A stretch of DNA of 42,987 nt from CAVQZC01 sp963718315. GTDB lineage: Bacteria; Actinomycetota; Thermoleophilia; Gaiellales; JAICJC01. This document shows, piece after piece, positions 1 through 8,003 of the stretch. How positions within the stretch are numbered: the first letter of the stretch is position 1; each line of letters begins with the position of its first letter. The DNA lies in the NCBI GenBank assembly GCA_963718315.1, contig CAVQZC010000014.1:1-42987 (forward strand). The letters run 5' to 3'. The notes below the pieces were generated by a model, which saw only the letters and a list, made by a program, of their open reading frames with translations, made no database searches and was not told the origin of the DNA. The translations under genes were made by a program, and so were the position numbers.

Positions 1-666
1 GAGTGGGCGGGGGTGCCGGACAGGACGACGTCGCCCGGCTCCAGCGTGATCGTGCGGCAGAGGTCGGCCAGCAGGTAGCTGATCGGCCAGATCAGGTCGC
101 TCGCGCCGCCCTCCTGCACCACCTCGCCGTTGAGGTAGGTGCGCAGCTGGAAGGAGGTCGGGTCGAACTCGCTCGCCGGTACCAGCTCCGGCCCGATCGG
201 GCAGAACCCGTCCATGCCCTTGACCCGCAACATCGAGCCTGAGTCGGTCTCACGGAAGTCGTGCAGCCCGACGTCGTTGGACGGGGCGAACCCCGCGAGG
301 TGGTCCCACACGTCCTCCAGCGTGCGCGACGTTGCGCATGGGCCGGCCGACGACCGCGGCGATCTCGCCCTCATAGTTGAGGTACTGCGTCCCCGCCGGC
401 CGCCCGAGCGTGCCCCGGTGCGCGTTCAGCGTGGTGGGGGGCTTCATGAAGTACGACGGCTCGGGCGGAACCCGCGCCGCGTACTCGTCCACGCGGCTCC
501 GGTAGGTCAGGTGCGTGGCGATGATCTTGGTCGGCTCGACGGGTGCCAGGAACACTGCATCGGCGATGGGAACCCGCTTCCCGTCGTCGAGAGACACCGC
601 GTCACCATCCAGCCGACCCCAAGCTGGCGAGCCGTCTACCATCAACCGGACCCGGCGCTCAACCAC
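1..666 (-). CDS. FAH-family hydrolase (fumarylacetoacetate hydrolase fold), frameshifted, C-terminus off the window
   Basis: The reading runs leftward from about 666. The first part reads VEPTKIIATHLTYRSRVDEY, then PEPSYFMKPPTTLN, then LNYEGEIAAVVGRPM, which is the FAH-family active-site region with a metal-binding Glu in YEGE. Around 330 the frame slips. In the next frame it continues as LEDVWDHLAGFAPSNDVGLH, then GFCPIGPELVPASEFDP, and ends LEPGDVVLSGTPAH at the left edge, the usual C-terminal FAH motif. The family hydrolyses or decarboxylates acylpyruvates and diketo acids from aromatic or sugar-acid catabolism; the substrate cannot be told. The start is uncertain: TTG 678, GTG 666 or ATG 642, with no clear Shine-Dalgarno. 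It is divergent from the CMD gene, with a GntR-type site between them. The slip resembles the many other indels in this region and is probably a sequence error. Confidence 0.8.
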
Positions 667-667
667 G

Positions 668-679
668 ATTGGATACAAT
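668..679. promoter_or_regulatory. Candidate GntR operator, copy 1 (ATTGGATACAAT)
   Basis: This is a 12-bp near-palindrome, one base away from the perfect ATTGTATACAAT, in the divergent gap between the FAH gene and the CMD gene. TACAAT at 674-679 could also be the -10 of the CMD gene, so binding would repress. Near-identical copies lie at 4304-4315 and 4377-4388 by the GntR and permease promoters. Binding by the GntR protein encoded at 3642-4299 is inferred. Confidence 0.6.
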
Positions 680-716
680 ATTCCGTCCGCCGGGCGTGGT
701 CAAGGAGGCCTTCCAG

Positions 717-1082
717 ATGGACGAATCGGACCGCAGGCAGCGGGGCCTGGCGCGGCTGAAGGAGCTCGGCGACGAGCCCGGCGGCGACGCCTTCATCGAG
801 CGGATGGGCAGCCCGATGGGCGATTGGCTGGTGGACTGGGTGTTTGGCGAGGTGCACACACGTGACGGGCTGACGGCGCGCGAGCGGGAGCTGATCATCG
901 TGGCGGTGCTGACGGCGATCGGCAGCTCGGACCCACAGGTCGCGGCGCACATCCGGGCGCTGCGGGCGATCGACGTGCCGTGGCAGGAGATCGAGGAGAC
1001 GATCCTGCAGACGGCGCCCTACGCGGGCATCCCGCGGGCGATCAATGCGCTCAAGGTGCTGCGGACGGAGCAGGGACGATGA
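717..1082 (+). CDS. Carboxymuconolactone decarboxylase (CMD/AhpD-like) family protein
   Basis: This 121-residue protein is one CMD domain. It is helical and includes ERELIIVAVLTAIGSSDPQVAAHIRALRAIDVPWQEIEE-type segments around residues 55-95, followed by PYAGIPRAINAL, a conserved CMD ending. The family includes gamma-carboxymuconolactone decarboxylase of the protocatechuate pathway and AhpD-like oxidoreductases. No CxxC is present, so decarboxylase or isomerase-like chemistry is more likely than peroxidase-reductase activity. The ATG at 717 follows AAGGAGG at about 700-706, a strong ribosome site. Its TGA overlaps the ATG of the next FAH gene (ATGA at 1079-1082), which indicates translational coupling. 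It is intact, unlike its neighbours. Confidence 0.85.
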   Translation: MDESDRRQRGLARLKELGDEPGGDAFIERMGSPMGDWLVDWVFGEVHTRDGLTARERELIIVAVLTAIGSSDPQVAAHIRALRAIDVPWQEIEETILQTAPYAGIPRAINALKVLRTEQGR

Positions 1083-1908
1083 GGGCCGTGCGGTTCCTCG
1101 ATCCGTCCGGCGACGTCAAGCTGGGGCGGCTGGACGGCGAGGTGATCTTCGACGCGGGGCCGGCCGGGCCGCGCGGGTTCGTGCCCAGCGAGCAGGGCTG
1201 GCGGACGATCGCCGACGCCCGGGGCTGGCGCATCCGATCGAGGACGTGCGGCTGCTGCACCCGACCGAGCCCGTGAAGCTGCTGGCGATCGGCCTCAACT
1301 ACCGCGACCACGCGGAGGAGGCGGAGCTCGAGATCCCGGCCACGTTCCGGTGGTGTTTGCGAAGTGGACAACGTGCCTGATCGGCCACCGCCAGGCGATC
1401 GTGGTGCCGCGCGAGGAGACGCGACCGGACTACGAGGGAGAGGTGGCGGTGGTGCTGGGGCGGGACGTCTACAGGGCCGACGACGCCACCGCGCGGGCGG
1501 CGGTGGGCGGGATCACGGCTCCACGACGTGTCCGGGCGGCGGGCGCAGCTGGAGACGCCGCTGCGGCAGTTCACGCTGGGCAAGAGCTTCGACACGTTCG
1601 GGCCGATGGGGCCGTGCGTGGCATCGGCCGACGGCGTCGACCTGGCCGACATCGACGTCTCGACGAAGGTGAACGGCGAGCAGCGGCAGTCGTCGAACAC
1701 GCGAAACCTGATCTTCTCCGTGGTGGAGCTGATCGTGTACCTGTCGCGGGGGATGGCGCTGCAGGCCGGGGACGTGCTGGTCACCGGCACGCCGGCCGGG
1801 GTCGGCGACTCGCGGGTGCCGCCGGTCTATCTGCAGGAAGGCGACGTCGTCGACATCACCGTGGGCGGGGTCGGTACGCTCTCGAACCCGGTCACGCTCG
1901 AGCGCTGA
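1079..1908 (+). CDS. FAH-family hydrolase (second copy), multiply frameshifted
   Basis: Reassembled over frames, the protein begins MRAVRFLDPSGDVKLGRLDG. It then continues AHPIEDVRLLHPTEPVKLLA, IGLNYRDHAEEAELEIP, VVFAKWTTCLIGHRQAIVVP, DYEGEVAVVLGRD, LGKSFDTFGPMGPCVAS and LQAGDVLVTGTPAGVGDSR, and stops at 1908. All landmarks of a full-length FAH hydrolase are present (YEGEVAVV metal site, FDTFGPMGP, VLVTGTPAGVG). The frame changes near 1215 (one G missing from a G-run), 1345 (one C missing from a C-run) and 1525. The ATG overlaps the CMD stop. It probably acts with the CMD protein and the first FAH protein on a ring-cleavage product or acylpyruvate; the substrate is unknown. The slips look like homopolymer errors rather than true decay, because conserved residues survive in every segment. 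Confidence 0.8.
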
Positions 1909-2069
1909 GGGGTAAGCCCGACTCGGCCTGCGTTGGCACTCCGGCACACGATCTCGACAGGTGTCACAGCCGCCGTGACCACGATCTGTGGTGAACAGCC
2001 AGTTGCCCGAACAGGGCTCAAGCCCGATCGGTCCCGCAGATTCGGCACAGCATCGTTCGCTCGTGACGA

Positions 2070-3645
2070 GGGCGTGATGCGGCCCGGCAGCCGCGGCGCG
2101 ATCATGGCGCGGCCGACCACGGTCAGCAGCACCGAGGTCGACCAGGTCGCCGCGTGCGTCGCGGTCGGTGTAGCCCTCCAGCGGCCGTCGATCGCCGCGT
2201 CGTTGACCGCCAGCGCGGCCGGGTCGTGTAGCCCTGAAGCGCCTCCAGGCTGACAGCCGCTGGTGCTCGCCGTAGCCGCCCGCGTCGCGGTTGCCCGGCC
2301 GCCGCGCAGCCGCGCCCAGGCCATGCACTCGCGCGGGTCGTACCCCGCCACCGGCCAGTCCGATCCCAGCGCGACCACCGCCCCCGACCGCCGCAGCTCG
2401 GCCGTCCGGAAGCCGCGGCGCGGCGCACCGGCCCCAGCGACGTGCTCCACGGATCGTCATGTCCGGGCGTCATCCACTGCAGGTGGCTGACCTGCTGCGA
2501 GGCCACGACGCGCTCCGGTGCGAACCGGGCAGCTGGTCGTCCTGCAGCGTCTCGATGTGCTCGACCCGGTGCGGGCCGCGCACCGACCGGGCCGGCCCGG
2601 CGGTAGGCGTCGAGCGCGCAGCGGACCCTGCGGTCGCCGATAGCGTGCGTGATCGACGGGATCCCGGCCTCGGCGAAGCGCGCGATCACCGCGGCGTAGC
2701 GCTCCGGATCCGGCCAGTTCGGCTCCGTGCCGCGGCCCAGGGTGTCGGGCTCCTCGAGCCACGCGGTGCCCGACTCGACAACGCCGTCGATGAAGAACTT
2801 CGCCCAGCCCGACCGCCACAGCCGCCCGGACTGCGCGCCGGCCGCGATGGCCGCGTCGATCACGCTCGTCGCTCGATCGTCGGCTGGACCGTGAACGGCA
2901 CCACCTGCCGCACGTGCAGCCGGCCGCTCTGCTCGAGCGCGCGGCACTCGTCGGGCGTCGCCAGCGTGCCGTCCATCATGTGGAGGCGGTCAGGCCGACC
3001 CGGTTCATGGCCGCCAGCGCGTCCGCGATGTAGTGCAGCCGCTGCTCGCCGCTGGGCACGGGCATCGCCTCGACCACCAGGCCGATCGCCCCCTCGCGCA
3101 GCTCGCCCGTGGGCCGGCCGTCGGCGGCACACGATCTCGGAGCGTCGTCGAAGGTCCGCGCTCCCGTGATCCCGGCCGCGACCAGCGCCGGCGGCGTTGC
3201 CAGCGCGGTGTGGAAGTCGAAGAACGTGAGCAGCGCCGGGTTGCCGCCGACCGCCTCCTCGAACAGCTCACCGCGTGGCCTCGATGCCGTCGAACACGCG
3301 GTACTCGAGCGAGTACCCGGTGACCCAGTCGCCCTCGCCGCAGCGCCGCCGCTCGGCCGCCAGCCGCTCGCGCACCTCGTCCACGGTGGCCGCGCCGGCC
3401 AGGTCGGCGCCGCGCGTCTCGACAGCGCCCAGGAACGGATGCATGTGGCTGTCGGTCAGCCCCGGCACCACCGCCATGCCCGGCCCGTCGATGATGCTCG
3501 GCGCCGGGCCCGCACGCGCGGCGCACCTCGTCGTCGTCGCCGACCGCGACGATCACGCCGTCGCTTGCCGGCGACGGCGCTCGCCCACGGCCGGTCGGGA
3601 TCGAGCGTGCGGATGCGCGCTCCCAGGATCGCCGATTGCCGTCAT
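2070..3645 (-). CDS. Amidohydrolase, YtcJ-like (amidohydrolase 3 family), multiply frameshifted
   Basis: The start at 3645 overlaps the GntR stop (ATGA at 3642-3645). The N-terminus, after one frame change, reads AILGARIRTLDPDRP. Then come MAVVPGLTDSHMHPFLGAV with the metal-binding HMH, CGEGDWVTGYSLEYRVFDG, WAKFFIDGVVESGTAWLEEP, SITHAIGDRRVRCALDAYRR, VSHLQWMTPGHDDPW and AVVALGSDWPVAGYDPRE. This is the order expected for YtcJ-type metal-dependent hydrolases of the amidohydrolase superfamily. It ends near STSVLLTVVGRAMI, so the exact stop is uncertain. At least five frame changes interrupt it. The family hydrolyses N-acyl or cyclic amide bonds; the substrate is unknown. It is co-transcribed with the GntR gene. 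Confidence 0.75.
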
Positions 3646-4299
3646 CGGTCAGGCGCCACCGGCGGATGGGCCGACACGTGCTCGCGCGTCAGCCGCTCGG
3701 CCGCGTCGGCGTCTCCGGCCTCGATCGCGTCGACGATCCGTTCGTGCTCGTCGGCCCACGCCGTCGCCCCGCTCGGCTCGGCGGCCTGGGCCTGGTAGAT
3801 CGGGACGCCGATCCGCGGCACCCACAGCATCTCGGCGAAGCGCGTCAGGTGCGGATTGCCGGACGCCGCGGCCAGCGCCAGGTGGAACGAGCGGTTGGCG
3901 GCGAAGCTCGTCGCGGTCGCTGCCGACGGCGCGCTGCTCGGCCACGGCGTCGCGCATCGCCGCGATCGAGTCGGGGTCGCGCCGCTCGGCGGCCAGCCGC
4001 GCGGCGCCCGGCTCGAGCGCCACGCGTGCCGACCAGGCGTGGCGCATGTCACCGAAGTCGAGCTCCGAGACGGTCGCGCCGCGGTTCGGCGAGAAGTCCA
4101 CCAGCCCCTCGGTGGACAGCCGGCGCAGCGCCTCGCGCAGCGGCGTGCGCGATACGCCCAGCTCCTCGGCCAGCGACGCCTGGCGCAGCTTGGTGCCGCG
4201 GGGCAGGTCGCCGGACAGGATCCGCTCTCGCAGCGCCGAGTAGACGTGGTCGACGACGCTCTGGATCTGGAGTGGGGCGATCGCCGGCTGACGGCTCAT
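3642..4299 (-). CDS. GntR-family transcriptional regulator (FCD/FadR type), one frameshift
   Basis: The N-terminal winged helix-turn-helix reads VVDHVYSALRERILSGDLP, then LAEELGVSRTPLREALRRLS (about residues 10-75). The helical FCD ligand domain follows with HAWSARVALEPGAARLAAER. Past a single slip near 3910 it continues as ANRSFHLALAAASGNPHLTR, then WADEHERIVDAIEAGDADAA, with the conserved effector/metal-site His residues. It stops at 3642 and overlaps the amidohydrolase start. ATG 4299 was preferred over ATG 4314 because a plausible -10 (TAATGT, 4311-4316) would put the transcript start between them, giving a nearly leaderless mRNA. FCD regulators usually respond to carboxylic acids and repress adjacent catabolic genes. 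A copy of the shared 12-bp site overlaps its promoter, suggesting autoregulation. Confidence 0.85.
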
Positions 4300-4303
4300 G
4301 GTC

Positions 4304-4315
4304 TTTGCATACATT
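4304..4315. promoter_or_regulatory. Candidate GntR operator, copy 3 (TTTGCATACATT), over the GntR -10
   Basis: It matches the 4377-4388 site (read as ATTGGATACATT) at 10 of 12 positions and overlaps the predicted -10 of the GntR gene. This is the usual arrangement for autorepression. It is weaker than the other two copies. Confidence 0.4.
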
Positions 4316-4338
4316 ACGCCGTCGTCCCGCCGGGTCAA
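4311..4338 (-). promoter_or_regulatory. Candidate sigma-70-type promoter of the GntR-amidohydrolase operon
   Basis: Read on the minus strand, TTGACC (4338-4333), a 16-nt spacer and TAATGT (4316-4311) precede ATG 4299. The expected transcript start is about 4304, leaving a leader of about five bases. Confidence 0.4.
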
Positions 4339-4376
4339 GGCGACGGCGGTCTTGACAGCCATCCGCTCTGGGTGCG

Positions 4377-4388
4377 AATGTATCCAAT
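4377..4388. promoter_or_regulatory. Candidate GntR operator, copy 2 (AATGTATCCAAT = ATTGGATACATT on minus)
   Basis: It is identical to copy 1 at 11 of 12 positions. It lies 22 nt before the permease ATG and downstream of a TTGACA at 4352-4357, so a bound repressor would cover the -10/start region of the permease promoter. Confidence 0.6.
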
Positions 4389-4410
4389 CCAACGACCCGA
4401 GGAGGGAGTC

Positions 4411-5949
4411 ATGGCAGCATCGGCATCGCCCCCGCCCGTGGCGGTCAGCTCGGCGAACGACGGCTGGGCACGATGGCACGCAGTCGCGCAGGCGCTCGCG
4501 ATCGGCCCCATGTTCTCGACGGCGCTGGTGCTGAGCCGGGTCTCGCGTCCCGATAACGGGGCGGGGTTGAACACCACGCTGTCGGTGCTGGTCGCCGGCC
4601 TCGGCGTGCTCGCGATCGCGTACGCGATCTCACTGTTCGCCCGCGAGTTCGAGGGCGCCGGTGCTGTCTACGAGTACCTCACCCACGGCGCCCACCCAGC
4701 GTCGGCGTCTTCATCGCAGGCGTCTTCTTCGTCGGCACCCTGTTCCTGGGCGGCGGCGGCATCTACCTCGGCCTCGGCATCCTCACCAACGGCTTCTGGG
4801 CGGAGCACATGACTGGCGACGAGCACGCTGCCCGCCTGGTGGGTGTTCGCCCTCGTCTTCCTCGGCCTCGTGCTGGTCCTGAACTACGTGGGCATCCGCA
4901 TCGCGATCCGCGCTCATGCTCGCCTTCGCGGCGGTCTCGTTCACGGTGATGACCATGCTGGCCCTGGCGATGATCTTCAAGGGCGGCGCGAACGGCAACA
5001 CGCTGAAGATGTTCAACCCGGGCGACCACGTCTGCTGAGCACCGTCTTCGACGGCGTGCTGCTCGGCATCCTGCTGTTCGTCGGCTTCGAGGCGGCGGCC
5101 TCGATCGGCGAGGAGAGCCACGACCCGCACAAGTCGATCCCGCGGGCGCTGCTGTGGACGGTGGGCGTCTCGGCCGTGTTCTTCGTGATCATGGCCTACG
5201 CCATCTCGATCGGCTACGGCAAGCCGACGGTCAGCACCAGGGGGCGTGGCTCGACCGCCACGGTGCTCGACAAGCTGGCCACGCAGTACGTCGGCACCTG
5301 GTACGCCAGCATCGTCGACCTGGTCGTGATCCTCGACGCCACCGCCCTGGCGCTCGCGATCTGCGTCACCATCGGCCGCGGCTACTTCGCGCTCGGCCGC
5401 GACGGCCTGCTGCCCTCGGTGTTCGCCAAGACCTCGCGGCACAACACGCCCTGGGTCGGCAACCTGATGGTCGTGGTCGGCGGCGTCGGACTGATGCTGA
5501 TCGGCGCCTACAGGCACTACGGGACCAAGTTCATCCCGATCGCAGGGCTCGCGCGAGTTCGCCACGTTCCTGGTGTCGGCCACCGCCGGGTCGTTCGCGA
5601 TCGAGCTGGTGTACCTGACGCTGGCGGTGGTGGCGATCGGCCTGCTGGTTCGGAGACAACGGCGTCGTGGTGGCAGTACCTGGTCGTGCTGGTGGCGATC
5701 GCCACGCCGGTGCTGGGCTTCTACGGCGCGCTCCACCCGGCCCCGCACGACACCACCAACTCAACTGGCAGGCGCTGTACTGGTCGCTGGTCGTGGTGGT
5801 GCTGTCGGCTGTCTGGTTCGGCGTGATGCAGGTCATGGAAGCCGGACCGGATCAAGAACGCCGCTTCGCACGCGGCCGCGCACCACGGCGTGGCACCGCT
5901 CGACGAGAACGTCGACTTCACGCCGGCGCCGCCGGACACGACCATCTAG
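4411..5949 (+). CDS. APC-superfamily amino acid/polyamine permease, multiply frameshifted
   Basis: ATG 4411 follows GAGGAGGG, a strong ribosome site. The protein opens with a polar tail and WHAVAQALAIGPMFSTALVL (TM1 region). It then reads AGLGVLAIAYAISLFARE, VFIAGVFFVGTLFLGGGGIY, VFALVFLGLVLVLNYVGIRI, GVLLGILLFVGFEAAASIGE (the APC 'F.GFE..A..GEE' signature), VSAVFFVIMAYAISIGYG and VDLVVILDATALALAICVT. It ends DENVDFTPAPPDTTI at 5949. There are about a dozen membrane segments and roughly 510 residues when repaired. At least six frame slips occur. The FAH/CMD/amidohydrolase neighbourhood suggests import of a nitrogenous or acylated substrate; this is inference. It is probably controlled by the site at 4377-4388. 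Confidence 0.8.
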
Positions 5950-5973
5950 ATCCATCTGCGCAATTTGCGTGTC

Positions 5974-6002
5974 GACCGCCGGGCAACACTGTCCCGGCGG
6001 TC
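5974..6002 (+). terminator. Terminator-like hairpin after the permease
   Basis: GACCGCCGGG (5974-5983) and CCCGGCGGTC (5993-6002) form a perfect 10-bp stem with a 9-nt loop, 25 nt past the permease stop. No T-run follows, as is common in high-GC actinobacteria. Confidence 0.65.
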
Positions 6003-6010
6003 GTCGCTTC

Positions 6011-6039
6011 TGCTACAACTCCTGGAGCAGCTTGTAGCA
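6011..6039 (+). promoter_or_regulatory. Hairpin abutting the Shine-Dalgarno of the CBS-domain gene
   Basis: TGCTACAA (6011-6018) pairs perfectly with TTGTAGCA (6032-6039), and an inner CTCC/GGAG pairing extends the structure. The last stem base is the first A of AGGAGG (6039-6044), the ribosome site of the GTG at 6050. It could be an operator or a leader structure that limits ribosome access; the sequence alone cannot decide. Confidence 0.5.
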
Positions 6040-6049
6040 GGAGGCACAA

Positions 6050-6477
6050 GTGCGAATCGCCGAGATCATGCAGACCGATCTCGTCACCTGCCCGCCGAGC
6101 CACCGTTGCCGAGGCGGCGGCGTCATGAGGGAGCGGCGAGTGGGCGCCTGCCTGGTGATGGAGGGGCCGGAGATGGCCGGGATCATCACCGAGCGCGACC
6201 TCGTCGGGCGGTCGCCGACGGCACGACCTGCGCGTCAGGCCGGTCGCCGACGCTGATGACCGGCCAGGTGACGCCGGCGCCGCCGGATGCGGACGTGCTG
6301 TGGGCGGCCGACACGATGAGGCGCAAGGGCGTCCGCCACCTGCCGGTCGTCGAGCACGGCTAGGTGGCGGGCATCGTCAGGCTCCGCGACCTGTTCGCCG
6401 CGGCCGAGGCCGTGCTGCGGCTCGATCCCGAGGGGACAGACACCGCTCGGGAGATGCTCTCGGCAACCAGGAGCTGA
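6050..6477 (+). CDS. CBS-domain-pair protein, with indels and an internal TAG
   Basis: GTG 6050 follows AGGAGG with a good spacing. Segments read MRIAEIMQTDLVTCPPS, then VGACLVMEGPEMAGIITERD, then MTGQVTPAPPDADVLWAADT, then MRRKGVRHLPVVEHG, then VAGIVRLRDLFAAAEAVLRL. This is two CBS motifs (about residues 5-60 and 75-135), the whole of a small stand-alone CBS protein. Such proteins bind adenosyl nucleotides and tune transporters or enzymes. Net in-frame deletions lie near 6105-6125 and a slip near 6210. A TAG at 6361-6363 interrupts VVEHG-VAGIV; a GAG would restore the family's usual Glu. It stops at 6475-6477. It may belong to the permease unit, although a hairpin separates them. Confidence 0.7.
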
Positions 6478-6494
6478 CGAAGGGAGGACCCAGA

Positions 6495-6765
6495 ATGCAA
6501 CCCGCACCACAGTCAGACCGGGCCATCAAGATCGGCCTGCTCGCGGTGATCGCGCTGATGTCCTGGCCGGTCTGGATCGCCTTCATCGCGGCGAAGCCCT
6601 ACTTCAACTGGACGGTCGCCGCCGGCGGGATCATCCCGCTGATCCTGACGCCTGCTGGTGGTCGCGCTGGCCTTCGACCTACCCAGGAAGCTGGGGCAGC
6701 ACTACCACCACGGCCTGCACTCGCTGGGCGAGCAGCTACACGGCGGTTTCCACCGCCACGCCTGA
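6495..6765 (+). CDS. Small membrane protein (two TM), one frameshift
   Basis: ATG 6495 follows GGGAGGA. Residues 13-31 (IGLLAVIALMSWPVWIAFIA) and 39-60 (VAAGGIIPLILT, then LLVVALAFDL after a slip near 6652) are membrane segments. The tail is His-rich: HYHHGLHSLGEQLHGGFHRH. I do not recognise the family. It lies 17 nt after the CBS gene and so is probably co-transcribed. Its 3' end overlaps the convergent aminotransferase gene by about 30 bp. Confidence 0.55.
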
Positions 6766-7998
6766 TAGCATCGCGCCGAACACCTCGGCGATGCGGTCGA
6801 TCTGCTCCTCGTCGATCACGAACGACGGCGACACCTGCAGCGAATGACCGGCCAGGCCGCGCGTCAGCACGCCCTGCTCGCGGCACTGCTTGACCAGCCG
6901 GTCGACCAGTCCGGGCTCGGCCGCCCGTGCGGTCGCATCGATCTCGACGGCACCCAGCAGGCCCAGCGCCGCTCGCACTCGCTGACACGATCGGAAGCGA
7001 CGCCAGCGGCTCGAGCGCCGCGTCCAGCACCGGCTCCAGGTCGCGACCCGCGATACAGCAGCTGCTCGCGCTCGATGATGTCGAGGTTGGCCAGCCCCGC
7101 GGCGCACACGCAGGGGTGGCCCGGAGTACGTGTAGCCGTGGCGGAACATCGTGCCCGGCGTCGTCCAGAACGGCTCCTGCACGCGCTCCGAGGCGATCAC
7201 GGCGCCGAGCGGCAGGTAGCCGGAGGTGATGCCCTTGGCGCAGGTGACCAGGTCGGGCTCGATGCCGACGCGCTGGCAGCCGAACCACTCGCCGAGCCGG
7301 CCGAATCCGCAGATCACCTCGTCGGCGATCAGCAGCACGTCGTGCTTGCTGCACAGCTCGCGCACGCGCTGCCAGTACCCGTCGACCGGGTGGAAGACGC
7401 CGCCGGCGCCGATCACCGGCTCGCCGATGAACGCAGCGATCTGGTCGCCGTCGCGCTCGAACATCTCGGCCAGCGCCTCGGTGTCGTCGGTGGGGACGCC
7501 GGCGATGTCGGCCACCAGGGGGCCGAAGCCCTCCGAGTTGGCCGGGATGCCGGCCAGGCTCGTGCCGTAGGCGTTCATGCCGTGGTAGGAGCGGTCGCGG
7601 TGGACGATGATCGTCTTGCCGGGCCTGCCGACCGCGTGCCAGTAGCGGCGCGCCAGCTTGCCCGCGGTGTCGACCGCGTCCGACCCGCCGCTGCCGAAGA
7701 ACACCGCACCGTTTGGCATCGGGGCGATCGCCGATACGCGCTCGGCCAGCTCGAGCGCCGGCCGGTTGGCGGTGCCGCCGAAGGTGTCGTAGGCGGCCAG
7801 CGTCACCATCTGCTCGCGAGCAGCGTCGGCGATCTCGGCCCGTCCGTGGCCGACCGCGCAGTACCAGAGGCCGCCCTTCGCGTCGATGTACTCGGTGCCG
7901 TGCTCGTCCCACACGACGGCGCCGTCACCGCGCGCGACGACGAACTCGTCGTCCTTGACGATGGCCATGTCGGAGAAGCCGTTCCAGAGCCGGGTCAC
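6736..7998 (-). CDS. Class III (omega-type) aminotransferase, with an internal out-of-frame patch
   Basis: This 420-codon frame is a PLP fold-type I enzyme. It shows GTEYIDAKGGLWYCAVGHGR (31-53), VFFGSGGSDAVDTAGKLAR for PLP phosphate binding (99-117), SYHGMNAYGTSLAG, FIGEPVIGAGG, LLIADEVICGFGRLGEWFG with the ring-N Asp226, and LVTCAKGITSGYLPLGAV with the Schiff-base Lys255. Between about 7110 and 6960 the sequence leaves frame and returns. The correct residues (GHPCVCAAGLANLDIIEREQ) appear in another frame, so the length is unchanged and the ends are intact. Such enzymes move amino groups from omega-amino acids, polyamines or amines to pyruvate or 2-oxoglutarate. It lies 5 nt after the membrane-protein gene at 8004 and in line with an APC permease, which suggests amine or amino-acid catabolism. 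Confidence 0.85.
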   Translation of the reverse strand: MTRLWNGFSDMAIVKDDEFVVARGDGAVVWDEHGTEYIDAKGGLWYCAVGHGRAEIADAAREQMVTLAAYDTFGGTANRPALELAERVSAIAPMPNGAVFFGSGGSDAVDTAGKLARRYWHAVGRPGKTIIVHRDRSYHGMNAYGTSLAGIPANSEGFGPLVADIAGVPTDDTEALAEMFERDGDQIAAFIGEPVIGAGGVFHPVDGYWQRVRELCSKHDVLLIADEVICGFGRLGEWFGCQRVGIEPDLVTCAKGITSGYLPLGAVIASERVQEPFWTTPGTMFRHGYTYSGPPLRVRRGAGQPRHHRARAAAVSRVATWSRCWTRRSSRWRRFRSCQRVRAALGLLGAVEIDATARAAEPGLVDRLVKQCREQGVLTRGLAGHSLQVSPSFVIDEEQIDRIAEVFGAMLSGVAVETAV

Positions 7999-8003
7999 GG
8001 CCG

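Noticed and set aside
5724..5780. A possible promoter or small gene inside the permease 3' region
   Set aside because: Frame slips of the permease explain the short open frames; there is no ribosome site.
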